Shown in pieces: positions 25,736 through 36,037 of a DNA stretch of 64,000 nucleotides. The notes under the pieces were generated by a model. That model saw only the letters and a list, made by a program, of their open reading frames with translations. It ran no database searches and had not been told where the DNA came from. Positions within the stretch are counted from its first letter, which is position 1; every line of letters begins with the position of its first letter. A program made the position numbers and the translations under genes. The stretch comes from Actinoplanes sp. TBRC 11911 (GTDB lineage: Bacteria; Actinomycetota; Actinomycetes; Mycobacteriales; Micromonosporaceae): NCBI RefSeq assembly GCF_012933445.1, contig NZ_JABBNC010000014.1, positions 62,001 through 126,000 on the forward strand, written 5' to 3'.

Positions 25736-26374
25736 CTAGCGCACCAGCCGCCGCTCCCAGGCCCACGCCGCGGCCTCCACCCGGTTTCGCAGCCCAAGCT
25801 TGCTCTGCACGCTGCCGAGATGCGTCTTCACCGTGCCGACCGAGATGAACAACTGGCTCGCGATCTCCGCATTCGTCAGCCCGCGGGCGACCAGCTTCAC
25901 CACGTCCAGCTCGCGCGGCGACAACCCGCCGTCGCCGCCGGCCGGTGCCGGCGCCGACAGATGCTCCAGCAGCCGTACGGTGATCGACGGGCTGATCAGC
26001 GCGTCGCCGGACACGGCCGCGCGCACCGCCTCGATCAGCAGCGCCGGCCCCGAATCCTTCAGCAGGAACCCGGCCGCGCCGTTGCGCAGCGCCTGATGCA
26101 CGTAGTCGTCCAGGTCGAACGTGGTCACCACGACCACCTTCACCGGGTCGGCCACCCCGGGCCCGGCCAGCAGCCGCAACGCCTCCAGACCGTCCATCTT
26201 GGGCATCCGGATGTCGAGCAGCGCGACGTCCGGGCGCAGCTTGCGGGCCAGCGCCACCGCCGCCACGCCGTCCGACGCCTCGCCGACCACCTCGATGTCC
26301 GGCTGCGCGCCGAGGATCATGCCGAAGCCGGTGCGGACCATGGCCTGGTCGTCGGCGATGAGAACCCGGATCAC
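25736..26374 (-). CDS. NarL/LuxR-family response regulator
   Basis: A 212-residue response regulator from GTG 26374. The receiver domain has the DD pair (IADDQAMVR), phosphoacceptor Asp54 ([13 protein letters not shown]), and the T/K residues ([20 protein letters not shown]). The C-terminal LuxR helix-turn-helix is [22 protein letters not shown]...[14 protein letters not shown]. Its start overlaps the stop of the histidine kinase gene by 4 bp (GTGA), so they form one operon. The divergent ABC transporter is the probable target. Confidence 0.93.
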   Translation of the reverse strand: MIRVLIADDQAMVRTGFGMILGAQPDIEVVGEASDGVAAVALARKLRPDVALLDIRMPKMDGLEALRLLAGPGVADPVKVVVVTTFDLDDYVHQALRNGAAGFLLKDSGPALLIEAVRAAVSGDALISPSITVRLLEHLSAPAPAGGDGGLSPRELDVVKLVARGLTNAEIASQLFISVGTVKTHLGSVQSKLGLRNRVEAAAWAWERRLVR

Positions 26375-27552
26375 GGCGCCACCTTGAGGCCGGCGTTTTC
26401 CAGCGGGAACGCGCCGTCGACCAGCCAGCCGCCGGCGATGCCGGGTCCCGACGTGAGGTGGCCGCCGACCGCGCGGACCCGCTCGGTCAGCCCCACGAGA
26501 CCGTAGCCCGGGCGGTCGCGGGCGGGTGCCGCGTCGCCGTCGTTGGCCACCCGCACCAGCAGCCACTGCGGGGTGCGCCGCACCCAGACATCGGCCACCC
26601 GCGCGCCGGCGGCATGCTGCCGCACGTTGGTCAAGGCCTCCATCACCACCCGGTACGCCGATGTCGACACCTCCACCGGCAACCCGTCCTGCGGACCGTC
26701 GAGATGCAGCCGGGCGAGCGGGCCGTCGACGGCGTTGAACTGCTCCAGCAGAGCCGGCAGGTCGCCCACCCCGGCGATCGGGGCGAGCGGCGCGTCCGGT
26801 TCGGAACGCGGGTCACGCAGCAGCGCGACCATCCGCCGCATGGACGCCATCGTCTCGGCCCCGGCCTGCTCGATCTGCTCCAGCGCGAGCAGCACGCGTT
26901 TCGGGTCCTGCTCGGCGACGAACTTCGCGCCCTGCGCCTGCACCACGATGCCGGTGACGTGGTGCGCGATGAAGTCGTGCAGGTCACGGGCGAACTCGGC
27001 GCGCTGCTCGGAGCGCACCGTGGCCAGCGCGCGCAGCCGGGAGCTCTCCAGGATGCGCAGATAGACGCCGAGGCCGATGACCATGGCGGCGGCCAGCGCC
27101 TGGATCAGCCCGAAGATCACGAAGACGGGGTCGGTGGCGCCGCGCAACGGCTGCAGGCTGACCGCGCTGCCGACCGAGATCACCGCGAAGACCGCCCAGC
27201 CGGAACTGGCACGCCGGGCCACCACGAACAGGACGCCCAGCAGCCCGAGGGACTCGGCCAGGCCCCAGCTGTTGCCCTCGGGCCCGGCGTGCCCGGCGGT
27301 CACGATCGCGGTCACCAGCAGCGACGCCATGCCGAGGCCGACTGCGACTTTCGGCAGAACCGTCGTGTTCTGCCGGTGCCGCGGCAGCCACACCGCGGCC
27401 GTCGCGCACGCCATCAGGACCTGCAGCAGGCCGAGTGTCAGATCGCCGCGGACGAAACCGAACGCGACGTCGAAGATGCCCAGCACCGCCATCGCGGCCA
27501 GCCCGGCGAGCTGCCCGAGGCGTACCAGGAGGGAAGTGTTGTTGGTCGTCAT
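26371..27552 (-). CDS. NarL-partner sensor histidine kinase (HisKA_3 type)
   Basis: A 393-residue membrane kinase with about five or six N-terminal transmembrane segments (residues ~10-165), then a HisKA_3 dimerisation helix with [21 protein letters not shown], and a HATPase domain with [15 protein letters not shown] (N box) and [16 protein letters not shown] (G box). ATG 27552 is the start. Large periplasmic sensing domains are absent, so it probably senses membrane or intramembrane signals, as do kinases paired with bacitracin-type exporters. It is divergent from the ABC transporter genes. Confidence 0.92.
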   Translation of the reverse strand: MTTNNTSLLVRLGQLAGLAAMAVLGIFDVAFGFVRGDLTLGLLQVLMACATAAVWLPRHRQNTTVLPKVAVGLGMASLLVTAIVTAGHAGPEGNSWGLAESLGLLGVLFVVARRASSGWAVFAVISVGSAVSLQPLRGATDPVFVIFGLIQALAAAMVIGLGVYLRILESSRLRALATVRSEQRAEFARDLHDFIAHHVTGIVVQAQGAKFVAEQDPKRVLLALEQIEQAGAETMASMRRMVALLRDPRSEPDAPLAPIAGVGDLPALLEQFNAVDGPLARLHLDGPQDGLPVEVSTSAYRVVMEALTNVRQHAAGARVADVWVRRTPQWLLVRVANDGDAAPARDRPGYGLVGLTERVRAVGGHLTSGPGIAGGWLVDGAFPLENAGLKVAP

Positions 27553-27688
27553 CGCCTGCCCAGCGTAAACGGCGGGCGCGGCCGCTCCATCGGCCGAAAG
27601 TCGCAGGCGCGGCCCTGGCGCGCGGCCGATGCGGACGACCGGGCGCAAACCCGATCATCGGGGCCGACATCTAGCGAGTGGAGAGCTC

Positions 27689-28435
27689 ATGCAGACGCAG
27701 GACACGATGGCCGCGGTCGCCGCCGTCGACCTGGTGAAGGTCTACGGCAGCGGGGACACCGCGGTCCGCGCCCTGGACGGGGTCACGGTCGGGTTCGGCC
27801 GGGCCCGGTTCACCGCGATCATGGGACCGTCCGGCTCCGGCAAGTCCACGCTCATGCACTGCCTGGCCGGGCTGGACACGGCCACCTCCGGGCAGGCGCT
27901 GCTGGGCGGCACCGATCTGACGCGGCAGTCCGACAAGGTGCTCACCAAGGTGCGCCGGGAACGGATCGGCTTCGTCTTCCAGTCGTTCAACCTGCTGCCG
28001 CAGCTCACCGCGGCGCGCAACATCACGTTGCCGCTGGAACTGGCCGGCAAACGCCCCGACCCGGGCCTCTATCAGCACCTCACCGACGTGCTCGGGCTGG
28101 TCTCGCGGCTCGACCACCGGCCCAGCGAGCTGTCCGGCGGCCAGCAGCAGCGCGTCGCCCTGGCCCGGGCGCTGGTGTCGCGGCCCGAGGTCGTGTTCGC
28201 CGACGAGCCCACCGGCAACCTGGACTCCCGGTCCGGCGCCGAGGTGCTGCTGTTCCTGCGCAACTCGGTGCGTGAGCTGGGCCAGACCATCGTGATGGTC
28301 ACCCACGACCCGGGCGCGGCCGCCTATGCCGACCGGGTGGTGCTGCTGGCCGACGGCCGGATCGCCGGCGAGCTGGACAACCCGAGCATCACCTCGGTCA
28401 CCGACGCCCTGCAGGGTCTGGCGGCGGCCCGATGA
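27689..28435 (+). CDS. ABC transporter ATPase (LolD/MacB type)
   Basis: A 248-residue ATPase with Walker A GPSGSGKST, Q-loop FVFQSFNLLPQL, signature LSGGQQQRVALARALV and Walker B VVFADEPTGNLDSR, followed by the switch histidine (MVTHDPGAA). The FNLLP and DEPTGNLD motifs mark the MacB/LolD family, which energises FtsX-type permeases. ATG 27689. It overlaps the permease gene by 4 bp, and the adjacent divergent kinase/regulator pair probably controls it. Confidence 0.94.
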   Translation: MQTQDTMAAVAAVDLVKVYGSGDTAVRALDGVTVGFGRARFTAIMGPSGSGKSTLMHCLAGLDTATSGQALLGGTDLTRQSDKVLTKVRRERIGFVFQSFNLLPQLTAARNITLPLELAGKRPDPGLYQHLTDVLGLVSRLDHRPSELSGGQQQRVALARALVSRPEVVFADEPTGNLDSRSGAEVLLFLRNSVRELGQTIVMVTHDPGAAAYADRVVLLADGRIAGELDNPSITSVTDALQGLAAAR

Positions 28436-30912
28436 GCGTGCTGCGCACCCAGCTCACCGGGGTGGCCCGCCGCCCGGCCCGGCTGCTGCTCACCGGCCTG
28501 GCCGTGCTGGTGGTGTCGTTCGTGGTGTTCGCCACGGTGCTCGCCCAGCGCATCACCGAGCGCAACCTGCTCGACGGCCTCAGCGGCACCCCCGCCGCGG
28601 TCGACCTGGTGGTGCGCGACGGCACGGTCACCACCGGCGAACTCGACACGATCAAGAAGATCGACGGGGTGGCCGAGGCGGCCGGGCAGGTCGGCGCGGG
28701 CGCCGAGGTCGGCCGCGAATTCCTGCAGATCGACGGCGACTCGGGCACCGGACCGCTGGCCGCCGCGACCCTCGCGTCCGGGCGCTATCCGGCGAAACCC
28801 GGCGAGATCGCGGTCACCCCGCGCACCGTCGACCGGCTCGGCCTCAAGGTGGGCACCGACGTCCGGGCCACGATCGGCAACAAGATCGTGCCGCTCAAGG
28901 TGGTCGGCACGGTCACGGCCGACGGCGACCACGGCTACCAGGCGTACGCTCCCCAGCCGCTGGTCTCCGCGCTGACCGGCGGGGACGTCCTCGACGAGAT
29001 CGACCTGCGCCTGCGGCCGGGTGCGGACGCCTCGGCCGTACGCTCGCGGGTCGAGGCCGCGGTCGCGGCGGGCACCCGGGTGCGATCCGGCGACGACGTG
29101 CGCCACGAGGAGGCCGAGCAGCAGGCGTCCCAGCTCGACAGCGTCTTCGCGGTGATCGCCATGTTCGTCGCCGTCGCCGTCGTCGCCGCCGGCCTGGTGG
29201 CCACCTCCACATTCCGGATCGTCTTCGCGCAACGCCTCAAACAGCTGGCCCTGCTGCGCGCGGTCGGCGCCGGGCGCCGGGCCATCACCGGGTCGCTCGC
29301 CGCCGAGGGCGCCCTCACCGGCCTGGCCACCGGCGTGGCCGGCGTGCTGCTGGCGCTCGGAGCGGGACACCTCGTGCCGGTGGTGGTACGCGCGTACGGG
29401 GTGAACCTCGCGTCCCCGGGCTTCCCGATCCCGGCCGCGCTCGGCGTGGTCGCGCTGGCCGTGCTGATCACCACGATCGCGGTGCTCGCTCCCGCCGCGT
29501 CCGCCTCGCGGGTGTCGCCGCTGGAGGCGCTGCGCAGCTCCAGCGTCACCGGCGCCCGCAGCGACATCGGCAAGGCCCGCGCCACGCTCGGCATCCTGCT
29601 GGTGCTCGGTGCCGGGCTCGCCGCCGCGTACGTGGCCATGAATGTGCCCGGCCGCGACCCGGAGAACTACAACGCGCTGCCGTTCCTGCTCGCCACCGTG
29701 GTGTCCGGCGCGCTGGCGTTCTTCGCGCTGATCGCGCTCGGCCCGGTCCTGATCCGGCCGGTGCTGGCGGTGCTGGGCCGGCCGTTCCGGATCAGCCCGG
29801 TCGGCCGGCTCGCGGCCGGGGGAGTGGGCGGGGCGCCGCGCCGGGCCGCCGCCGTGTCGGTCGTGGTCGCGCTCGGCGTCACGCTGATCGCCGGGGCGCT
29901 CGTCGGCGGGGCCTCCATCCGGGTCCTCGCCGACCGTAACGAGGCGAAGTACGCGCCCGCCGACTACGAGGTCACCCCGATCGACGACAAACCGGTCCCG
30001 GCCGCGCTGGTCGAGCAGCTGAAGTCCCGCCCGCAGCTGGCGCACGTGACCCCGTACCGGCGGCTCGACGTGAAGATCGGCGAGACCGAGCTGAACGCCA
30101 ACGACCTGGCGATGACCACGCTGCCCGAACTGAGCAAAGTGGACGTGACGGCGGGCTCGATCGCCGATCTCGCGCCGGGCCAAATGATCATCTCCGGCTT
30201 CACGTCCGACAACACCGGCCTCAAGCTGGGCGATCAGACCGAGCTCACGCACGGCAAGTCCCGCGTACGCCTCCGGGTCACGGCCGTGCTGCCGGACACC
30301 GCGCCGCTGGGCTCGGCGATGGTCCTCGACCCGGCCGACCTCACCCGGCTCGGGGCGCCGGCCACGTATTCCGGGGTGCTCGCCGACGCGGCCACCACCG
30401 GGGAGAAGGCCCGCACCGCCGGGCGGACCGCCATCGACCAGGTGCAGAACGCGGCCGGCGGCGGCTGGAAGATCGACGTGCTCGCCGACCAACGCGACCA
30501 GATCGACGGCCTCATCACGATCCTGCTGGTGATCGCGCTCGGCCTGGTCAGCCTCACGGTGCTCGTCGCGGTCGTCGGCGTCGGCACCACCACGGCACTG
30601 TCCGTGGTGGAGCGGGTGCGCGAGGCCGGGCTGCTGCGCGCGGTCGGGCTCTCCCGGGGCGGGCTGCGGACCATGCTGACCGCCGAGTCCGCGCTGTACG
30701 GGGTGATCGGCGCCGGGCTCGGGCTGGTGCTCGGTATCCCGTACGCCTGGCTGGCCGTGAAAGCACTCGGCGTGAACGCGCCGCTGACTTTGCCGATCGG
30801 GCAGCTCGCGGTGGTCTTCGTCGTTCTCGTCGGGCTCACCGCGCTGGCCGGGGTGTGGCCGTCCCGGCGCGCCGCGAAGGTCAGCCCGGTCGTCGCGCTG
30901 GCCACCGAGTAG
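28432..30912 (+). CDS. FtsX-like ABC permease, fused (two-domain)
   Basis: An 826-residue permease with the standard 10-helix plan: an N-terminal helix (LLLTGLAVLVVSFVVFATVL), a large extracytoplasmic domain (~40-240), three helices with the FtsX core (VFAVIAMFVAVAVVAAGLVA then LKQLALLRAVGAGRRAI), and two linker helices. A second extracytoplasmic domain follows (~540-690), then three more helices (ILLVIALGLVSLTVLVAVVGV, VREAGLLRAVGLSRGGL). It ends in the family's LTALAGVWPSRRAAKVSPVVALATE. Both halves carry an FtsX domain, so one copy can form the channel half with the dimeric ATPase. Likely exports a lipid, peptide or antibiotic. Confidence 0.93.
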   Translation: MSVLRTQLTGVARRPARLLLTGLAVLVVSFVVFATVLAQRITERNLLDGLSGTPAAVDLVVRDGTVTTGELDTIKKIDGVAEAAGQVGAGAEVGREFLQIDGDSGTGPLAAATLASGRYPAKPGEIAVTPRTVDRLGLKVGTDVRATIGNKIVPLKVVGTVTADGDHGYQAYAPQPLVSALTGGDVLDEIDLRLRPGADASAVRSRVEAAVAAGTRVRSGDDVRHEEAEQQASQLDSVFAVIAMFVAVAVVAAGLVATSTFRIVFAQRLKQLALLRAVGAGRRAITGSLAAEGALTGLATGVAGVLLALGAGHLVPVVVRAYGVNLASPGFPIPAALGVVALAVLITTIAVLAPAASASRVSPLEALRSSSVTGARSDIGKARATLGILLVLGAGLAAAYVAMNVPGRDPENYNALPFLLATVVSGALAFFALIALGPVLIRPVLAVLGRPFRISPVGRLAAGGVGGAPRRAAAVSVVVALGVTLIAGALVGGASIRVLADRNEAKYAPADYEVTPIDDKPVPAALVEQLKSRPQLAHVTPYRRLDVKIGETELNANDLAMTTLPELSKVDVTAGSIADLAPGQMIISGFTSDNTGLKLGDQTELTHGKSRVRLRVTAVLPDTAPLGSAMVLDPADLTRLGAPATYSGVLADAATTGEKARTAGRTAIDQVQNAAGGGWKIDVLADQRDQIDGLITILLVIALGLVSLTVLVAVVGVGTTTALSVVERVREAGLLRAVGLSRGGLRTMLTAESALYGVIGAGLGLVLGIPYAWLAVKALGVNAPLTLPIGQLAVVFVVLVGLTALAGVWPSRRAAKVSPVVALATE

Positions 30913-30930
30913 CAGGGCGACCGGCGCGGC

Positions 30931-32925
30931 TCAGCCCGACTTACGGGCCTGGGCCCGCCGGTCGTTCGGCACCGGCGCGGCCGGCGGCGGCAGCGTGAAC
31001 CAGAACGTGGCGCCGCGGCCGTCCTCGCCCTCCGCCCAGATCTCCCCGCCGTGCCGCTCGACCGCCCGGTGCACGGTGGTCAGGCCGATCCCGGTCCCGG
31101 GAAAGTCCTCCGCCTTGTGCAGCCGGGCGAACGGGCGGAACAACTCGCCGGCCTGCCCGGCCGGGAAGCCGGCGCCGTTGTCCCGCACGAAGAAACCGCG
31201 CGGCGTGCAGCCCACCTCGACCGCCGGGTTGCCGACCTTGCGGGTGAACTTGACCGCGTTGTTGACCAGGTTCTCCAGGATCACCCGGACCAGGCCCTCG
31301 TCGGCGTCCGCGGTCATCGCGTCCTGCACCGTGAAGTCCACCTTGCGCTCCGGGTCGCGGGCCTCCACCTCGCGGATCACCTGCCACGTCGTGTCCGTCA
31401 TGTCGAGCGTGGCCCGGCGCAGCTGCCCTCGCGACGCCCGCGCCAGGATCAGCAACGACTCCACCAGATCCGCCATCCGGGTAGCCGCCGCCTGGATCCG
31501 GCCCAGCCGCCGGCGGGCCTCCTCGCTGAGCGGGTCGTCCTCGTCGTCCAGCATGTGCTCGGCGAAACTGCTGATCACCTGCAGCGGGCCGCGCAGGTCG
31601 TGCGACACCGACCCGGAGAACGCCTCCAGCTCCCGGTTACGCCACTCCAGTTCCTCGACCAGCGCCGCCCGGGTCTCGGCGAGCTGCCGCGCCGCCCGCT
31701 CCTCGGCCGCGTCCAGCTCCCGGCGCATCAGCTCCTCACGGATCCGGCGGCTCTCGTCGTGCGACTGCTTGCGGCGGATCTGCGTACGCACGTGCGCCCG
31801 CAACGCCTCCGCCCCGGAACCCGCCACCACGTAGTCGTCCGCCCCCGACGCCAGACAGGCCAGCATGTCGTCGTCGGTCTCGCCGGTCATCACCACCGGC
31901 GTCTCCCCGATCACCGGCACGTCCTTGATCCGCCGGCACACGTCGCGGCCCACGTCCCCGGACAGGCCGGTGCCCAGCACGATGCAGTCCGCGGGCTGCT
32001 CGGCCAGCAGATCCAGCGCGTCGTCCGGCACCGACACCGGGATCACGTCGTAGCCCTCGTCGCGCAACGACGCGGACAGGTCGTCGAGCTGCGCCCGGTC
32101 CGGGGTCAGCGCCAGCACCCGGCTCGGCCCGTGCAGGCTGCCGGTCACCTCGATCGGCAGCTGCTCGGCACTTTGCCGCAGCACCGCGTTCAGCTTCGCC
32201 GGCACGATCGCCAGGTTCTGCTGCTTGCGTACGAACGCGTCGGCGCCCGCGTCCAGCATCTGCAGCTCGGTCGCGTAGTCGTCGGCCGCGGTCAGCAGGA
32301 TGCACGGGGTGTCGCGCAGCGCCGGGTCCAGCCGGATCCGGCGGATCACCGTGGCGCCGTCGATGCCCGGCATCACCCCGTCCACGATCACCGCCTGCGG
32401 CCGGCGGTCCGCGGCCATCCGCAGCCCCTCCTCGCCGCTCGGCGCGGTCAGCACCGCGTAGCCCTCCGACTCCAGCAGCTCCCGCAGCTCCTCGCGGAAG
32501 GTCATGCTGTCGTCCACCACCAGCACCGAGGTACGCCCGCCGGTCTCCACGTCCGGGCGGTCGCCGAGCAGCTGCCGGGCCCGCGCCACCACGTACCCGG
32601 AGTGATAGGGCTTGCCCACGTACTCGTCGGCGCCGGTCCGTAACCCGGCGAGCCGGTCCACCACCTCGTCCTCGGTGGACAGCAGCAGGATCACCACCCC
32701 GGACCGGGCCGGCAGCGCGCGCAGCTCGGCGAGCAGGTCCAGCCCGTCCGCGTCCGGCAGCATCACGTCCAGCACGGCCACGTCGAACACCGCCGACTCG
32801 AACGCGGCCCGCGCCTGCTCCCCGGTCGAGCACAGCACGGTGCCGAACCCGTCCGTCTCGAACGCGTCGCGCAGATCCATCCGGACCGTCAGGCTGTCGT
32901 CCACGATCAGCACCCGGTGCGTCAT
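30931..32925 (-). CDS. Hybrid sensor: three receiver domains plus histidine kinase
   Basis: A 664-residue cytoplasmic protein. REC1 (1-120) has VDDSLTVR and phosphoacceptor in AVLDVMLPDADG. REC2 (~131-245) has VDDSMTFR and VIVDGVMPGIDG. REC3 (~255-370) looks degenerate: the acidic pair is replaced (ALTPDRAQ) and the phosphorylated Asp is missing (IVLGTGLSGDVG). Then HisKA (FSGSVSHDLRGPLQVISSF) and HATPase (ENLVNNAVKFTRK, DNGAGFPAG, GTGIGLTTVHRAVERHGG). It ends a seven-gene chemosensory operon, taking the place that the response regulator WspR has in Pseudomonas. Likely output step of the pathway. ATG 32925 overlaps cheB by 4 bp. Confidence 0.93.
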   Translation of the reverse strand: MTHRVLIVDDSLTVRMDLRDAFETDGFGTVLCSTGEQARAAFESAVFDVAVLDVMLPDADGLDLLAELRALPARSGVVILLLSTEDEVVDRLAGLRTGADEYVGKPYHSGYVVARARQLLGDRPDVETGGRTSVLVVDDSMTFREELRELLESEGYAVLTAPSGEEGLRMAADRRPQAVIVDGVMPGIDGATVIRRIRLDPALRDTPCILLTAADDYATELQMLDAGADAFVRKQQNLAIVPAKLNAVLRQSAEQLPIEVTGSLHGPSRVLALTPDRAQLDDLSASLRDEGYDVIPVSVPDDALDLLAEQPADCIVLGTGLSGDVGRDVCRRIKDVPVIGETPVVMTGETDDDMLACLASGADDYVVAGSGAEALRAHVRTQIRRKQSHDESRRIREELMRRELDAAEERAARQLAETRAALVEELEWRNRELEAFSGSVSHDLRGPLQVISSFAEHMLDDEDDPLSEEARRRLGRIQAAATRMADLVESLLILARASRGQLRRATLDMTDTTWQVIREVEARDPERKVDFTVQDAMTADADEGLVRVILENLVNNAVKFTRKVGNPAVEVGCTPRGFFVRDNGAGFPAGQAGELFRPFARLHKAEDFPGTGIGLTTVHRAVERHGGEIWAEGEDGRGATFWFTLPPPAAPVPNDRRAQARKSG

Positions 32926-33983
32926 CGCTGACTCCCGGCGGGCTGCATCTCGACCAGCCGGGCCGCGATCCGGGCCGGCGGCAGCACGTACGCGGCCGCG
33001 TCCAGCAGCGCCGCCTCCCGCGGCATCCCGTACACGACACAGCTCGCCTCGTCCTGGGCGAACGTGATCGCCCCGCGCCCGCGCATCCGCAGCAGCCCCT
33101 CGGCGCCGTCGCGGCCCATCCCGGTGAGCAGGCACCCGGCGGCCGACGGCCCGAACTCGGCGGCGATCGACTCGAACAGCACGTCCACCGACGGGCGGCA
33201 CGAATGCCGCGGCGGCGCGTCGCTGAGCCGCAGCACCCCGTCGCGGACCGTCAGATGCCGGTCCGGCGGGGCCAGGATCACCCGGCCGCCCAGCGCGCCG
33301 ACCGGCGTGCCCTCACGCGCGTAGCTGACGTCGCGGCCGGTCTGCCCGGCCAGCCAGTCCGAGAACGCCACCGCGAACGGTTCGCTCGCCGCGATGTGCT
33401 GCACGCACAACACCGGCGGGTGGAACACCGCGGGCAACGCGCGCAGCAGCTCGGTCAGCGCACCCGGCCCGCCGGTCGACGCGCCCAGCGCGATCACCCG
33501 CAGCAGATCGCCGACCCGCGGCTCGGCCACGGGCTCGGCGGAAGCCGGCGGCCGGCCGCGCCCGTCCAGGCGCGCCCGCGGATGGGTGATCACCCGGATC
33601 CGGGACACCAGCCGCACCGCCGAGCGCAGCCGGAGCCCCCAGTCCGCGTCGCTGGCGTCGCCGCGCGGCTTCTCCAGCACGTCGACCGCCCCGGCCGCGA
33701 GGGCGTTGTAGGTGGTGAACAGCTCTTGCCGGTCCGCCGAGGACACCACCAGGATCGGCGTCGGATGCTCGGCCATGATGTGCTCGGTGGCCACCATGCC
33801 GCTCATCGTCGGCAGCATCATGTCCATCGTGACCACGTCCGGGCGCAGCCGGCGGACCAGGTCGACGGCCTGCGCGCCGTCCGCCGCCTCCCCGACGACC
33901 TGCAGTTCCGGGTCGGCGGCGAGCGACTCGCGCAGGTGGTGCCGCATCGTCGGCGAATCCTCCACGAGCAGGACACGGATCAT
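32922..33983 (-). CDS. cheB: CheB-type chemoreceptor methylesterase
   Basis: A 353-residue protein with an N-terminal receiver (VEDSPTMRHHL; phosphoacceptor Asp54 in TMDMMLPTMSG; lysine in DVLEKPRG) and a C-terminal methylesterase. The catalytic triad is visible: Ser169 in ALGASTGGPGAL, the histidine in CVQHIAAS, and the aspartate in TGMGRDGAEG. It removes methyl groups from (or deamidates) receptor glutamates, giving adaptation to the chemoreceptor in this operon. WspF equivalent. Its ATG overlaps the end of cheA by 4 bp. Confidence 0.96.
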   Translation of the reverse strand: MIRVLLVEDSPTMRHHLRESLAADPELQVVGEAADGAQAVDLVRRLRPDVVTMDMMLPTMSGMVATEHIMAEHPTPILVVSSADRQELFTTYNALAAGAVDVLEKPRGDASDADWGLRLRSAVRLVSRIRVITHPRARLDGRGRPPASAEPVAEPRVGDLLRVIALGASTGGPGALTELLRALPAVFHPPVLCVQHIAASEPFAVAFSDWLAGQTGRDVSYAREGTPVGALGGRVILAPPDRHLTVRDGVLRLSDAPPRHSCRPSVDVLFESIAAEFGPSAAGCLLTGMGRDGAEGLLRMRGRGAITFAQDEASCVVYGMPREAALLDAAAYVLPPARIAARLVEMQPAGSQR

Positions 33984-36037
33984 CGCAGGATCAGCCTCCG
34001 GATGTGGGCGAGCAGTTCCTCCTGGTTGAACTCGCCCTTCACGACGTACGCGGCGGCCCCGGCGGCGGCCCCGCGCTGCCGGTCCTCGGCGCTCGCGCGG
34101 GAACTGACCAGGATCGCCGGGACGTGCCCGGTCGCCGGGTCGGCGCGGGTTTCCGTGACGAACGCGAACCCGTCCTTGCCGGGCATGTCGATGTCGGTGA
34201 GGAACAGCCCGTACGCCCGTGCGGCCGCCTTCTCGAGGCCCTCCTCGGCGGACGCGGCCAGGTCCACCTCGTAGCCGGCCGACTCCAGGATGGAGCGTTC
34301 CAGCATCCGGGTGGTCAGCGAGTCGTCGACCACCAGCACCGGCAGCGGCGGCGCCGGTTTCTCCGGGGCGGCCCCGGTGGTGGCCTGGTCGCGGCGGCAC
34401 TCGGCGATCAGCCCGTGCGGGTCCAGCACCAGCCGTGGATTGCCCTCCACGTCGATGGCCACGCTGCCGATCACCGCGGCGGCCGGGGCCAGGTCGGGCA
34501 GCGGCCGGGCGACCAGCGTGGTGGTGCCGCTGAGCCGGTCCACGCCGACCGCGACCGTGTCGTCGTCGGCGGTGAGCACCACCGCGACTCCGGCGCCGCC
34601 GTCCTCCGGCACCGCCGGGCCCAGCGCGAGCGTGCGCGACAACGCCAGGAACGGCACCACCCGGCCCTCGTGCGCCAGGCGCCCGGTGGCCAGCGCCCCG
34701 GCCGTCTCCTCCGCGGTGAGCCGTACGCACCGGCGTACGGCATCGAGCGGGACCGTGGCCACCATGCCGCCGGCCTCGACGATCAGGCCGTTCATGCTGA
34801 GCAGCGTGAGCGGCACGACCAGCTCGACCGTGGCGCCCCGCCCGGGGGTGCTGCGCAGATGGACGTCGCCGTGCAACTGGACCGCGACGTCGCGCACGAC
34901 GTCCATGCCGATGCCCCGGCCGGCCACGTCGGTCACCGCCGGCGACGTGCTGATCCCGCCGCCGAGCACCAGGTCGATCAGTTCCTGCGGTTCCGGCTCG
35001 GCGACGCCCGGCGGCAGCAGACCGCGGGACTGCGCGGCCCGGCGCAGCGCCGCCAGGTCGAACCCGCGGCCGTCGTCGACGCAGCGGAAACTCGCCCACC
35101 GGCCGCGCCGCACCACCTCCACGGTGATCGTGCCCTCGGCCGGTTTGCCCGCCGCCAGCCGGTGCGGCTCCGGCTCGATGCCGTGCACCACCGCGTTGCG
35201 GACCACGTGCAGGAACGCGCCGCTGACCTGGTTCAGCAGGTGCGGGCCCATGCGCACGTCGCCACCGGTGCCGGTGAAACGCACTCGCTTGCCCTCGGCG
35301 TCGGCGGCGTCGCGCACCGCCCGGTGCAGCGCCGTGAAGATCGTCCCGGCCGGGACCAGGCGCAGGCCCTCGGCCCGGCCGCGCACCTCGTCCAGCTCCC
35401 GTTCGATCTGGTCGACCGCGTCGGTGAACCGGCGGCCCAGCGCCCCCAGGTCGCCGGCCACGCGCTGCACGGCGGTGCGGCAGGCGGCGTCCGCGGCGGC
35501 CAGCCGGCCCGAGCGCAACCCGTCGGCGAGCCGGTCCACGTCGCGGTTCAGCCGCGCCAGGGTGCCGCCGCTCTCGCGCAGCGGGGCTATCCGGGCGTTG
35601 GTCTCGCCGATCGCGTCGAGCAGGTCGTCCAGGTCGGCGGTGGCCGCGCGCTCCGGCGGTTTCTCCAGCTCCTCGGGCACGAGCGGCACCGGCTCGCTCG
35701 GGGTGGCGGCCGGTTCCGGGGCGGGGGTGAGCGCGTCCACCCGCTGGGCCATCTCGTCGTTGAGGCGCAGCAGCTCGCGCATCTCGTCGGCGGCCAGCGG
35801 CCCGGGCTCGGTGCGGTGCGGGACCAGCAGTTCCTCGAAGGCGTGCGCGTGCTCGGCGATCTCCTGCTGGCGGACGACCCGGGCGGCGCCCTTGAGGGTG
35901 TGCGCGAACCGCAGCAGCCGGGCCACCAGGTCCGGCCCGTGCTGCTGGTCCAGGTCGAGCACGCCCGCGCTGATCTGGTCGACCAGCTCGCGCGCCTCGA
36001 CCCGGAAGTAGCGAAGCGGGTCCCGCACTTCTCCCAT
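33980..36037 (-). CDS. cheA: CheA-type kinase with C-terminal receiver
   Basis: A 685-residue kinase: Hpt domain with His46 in RFAHTLKGAARV; a proline-rich linker (~105-140); dimerisation helices; HATPase domain with VVRNAVVHGIE (N box), DDGRGFDLAAL and GRGIGMDVVRD; CheW-like domain (~400-545); and a receiver (VVDDSLTTRML, FLTDIDMPGKDG). There is no separate P2 domain. The CheA-REC fusion is characteristic of WspE- and FrzE-type systems, where the receiver can act as phosphate sink or feedback module. The start ATG 36037 shares one base with the stop of the receptor gene. Confidence 0.95.
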   Translation of the reverse strand: MGEVRDPLRYFRVEARELVDQISAGVLDLDQQHGPDLVARLLRFAHTLKGAARVVRQQEIAEHAHAFEELLVPHRTEPGPLAADEMRELLRLNDEMAQRVDALTPAPEPAATPSEPVPLVPEELEKPPERAATADLDDLLDAIGETNARIAPLRESGGTLARLNRDVDRLADGLRSGRLAAADAACRTAVQRVAGDLGALGRRFTDAVDQIERELDEVRGRAEGLRLVPAGTIFTALHRAVRDAADAEGKRVRFTGTGGDVRMGPHLLNQVSGAFLHVVRNAVVHGIEPEPHRLAAGKPAEGTITVEVVRRGRWASFRCVDDGRGFDLAALRRAAQSRGLLPPGVAEPEPQELIDLVLGGGISTSPAVTDVAGRGIGMDVVRDVAVQLHGDVHLRSTPGRGATVELVVPLTLLSMNGLIVEAGGMVATVPLDAVRRCVRLTAEETAGALATGRLAHEGRVVPFLALSRTLALGPAVPEDGGAGVAVVLTADDDTVAVGVDRLSGTTTLVARPLPDLAPAAAVIGSVAIDVEGNPRLVLDPHGLIAECRRDQATTGAAPEKPAPPLPVLVVDDSLTTRMLERSILESAGYEVDLAASAEEGLEKAAARAYGLFLTDIDMPGKDGFAFVTETRADPATGHVPAILVSSRASAEDRQRGAAAGAAAYVVKGEFNQEELLAHIRRLILR

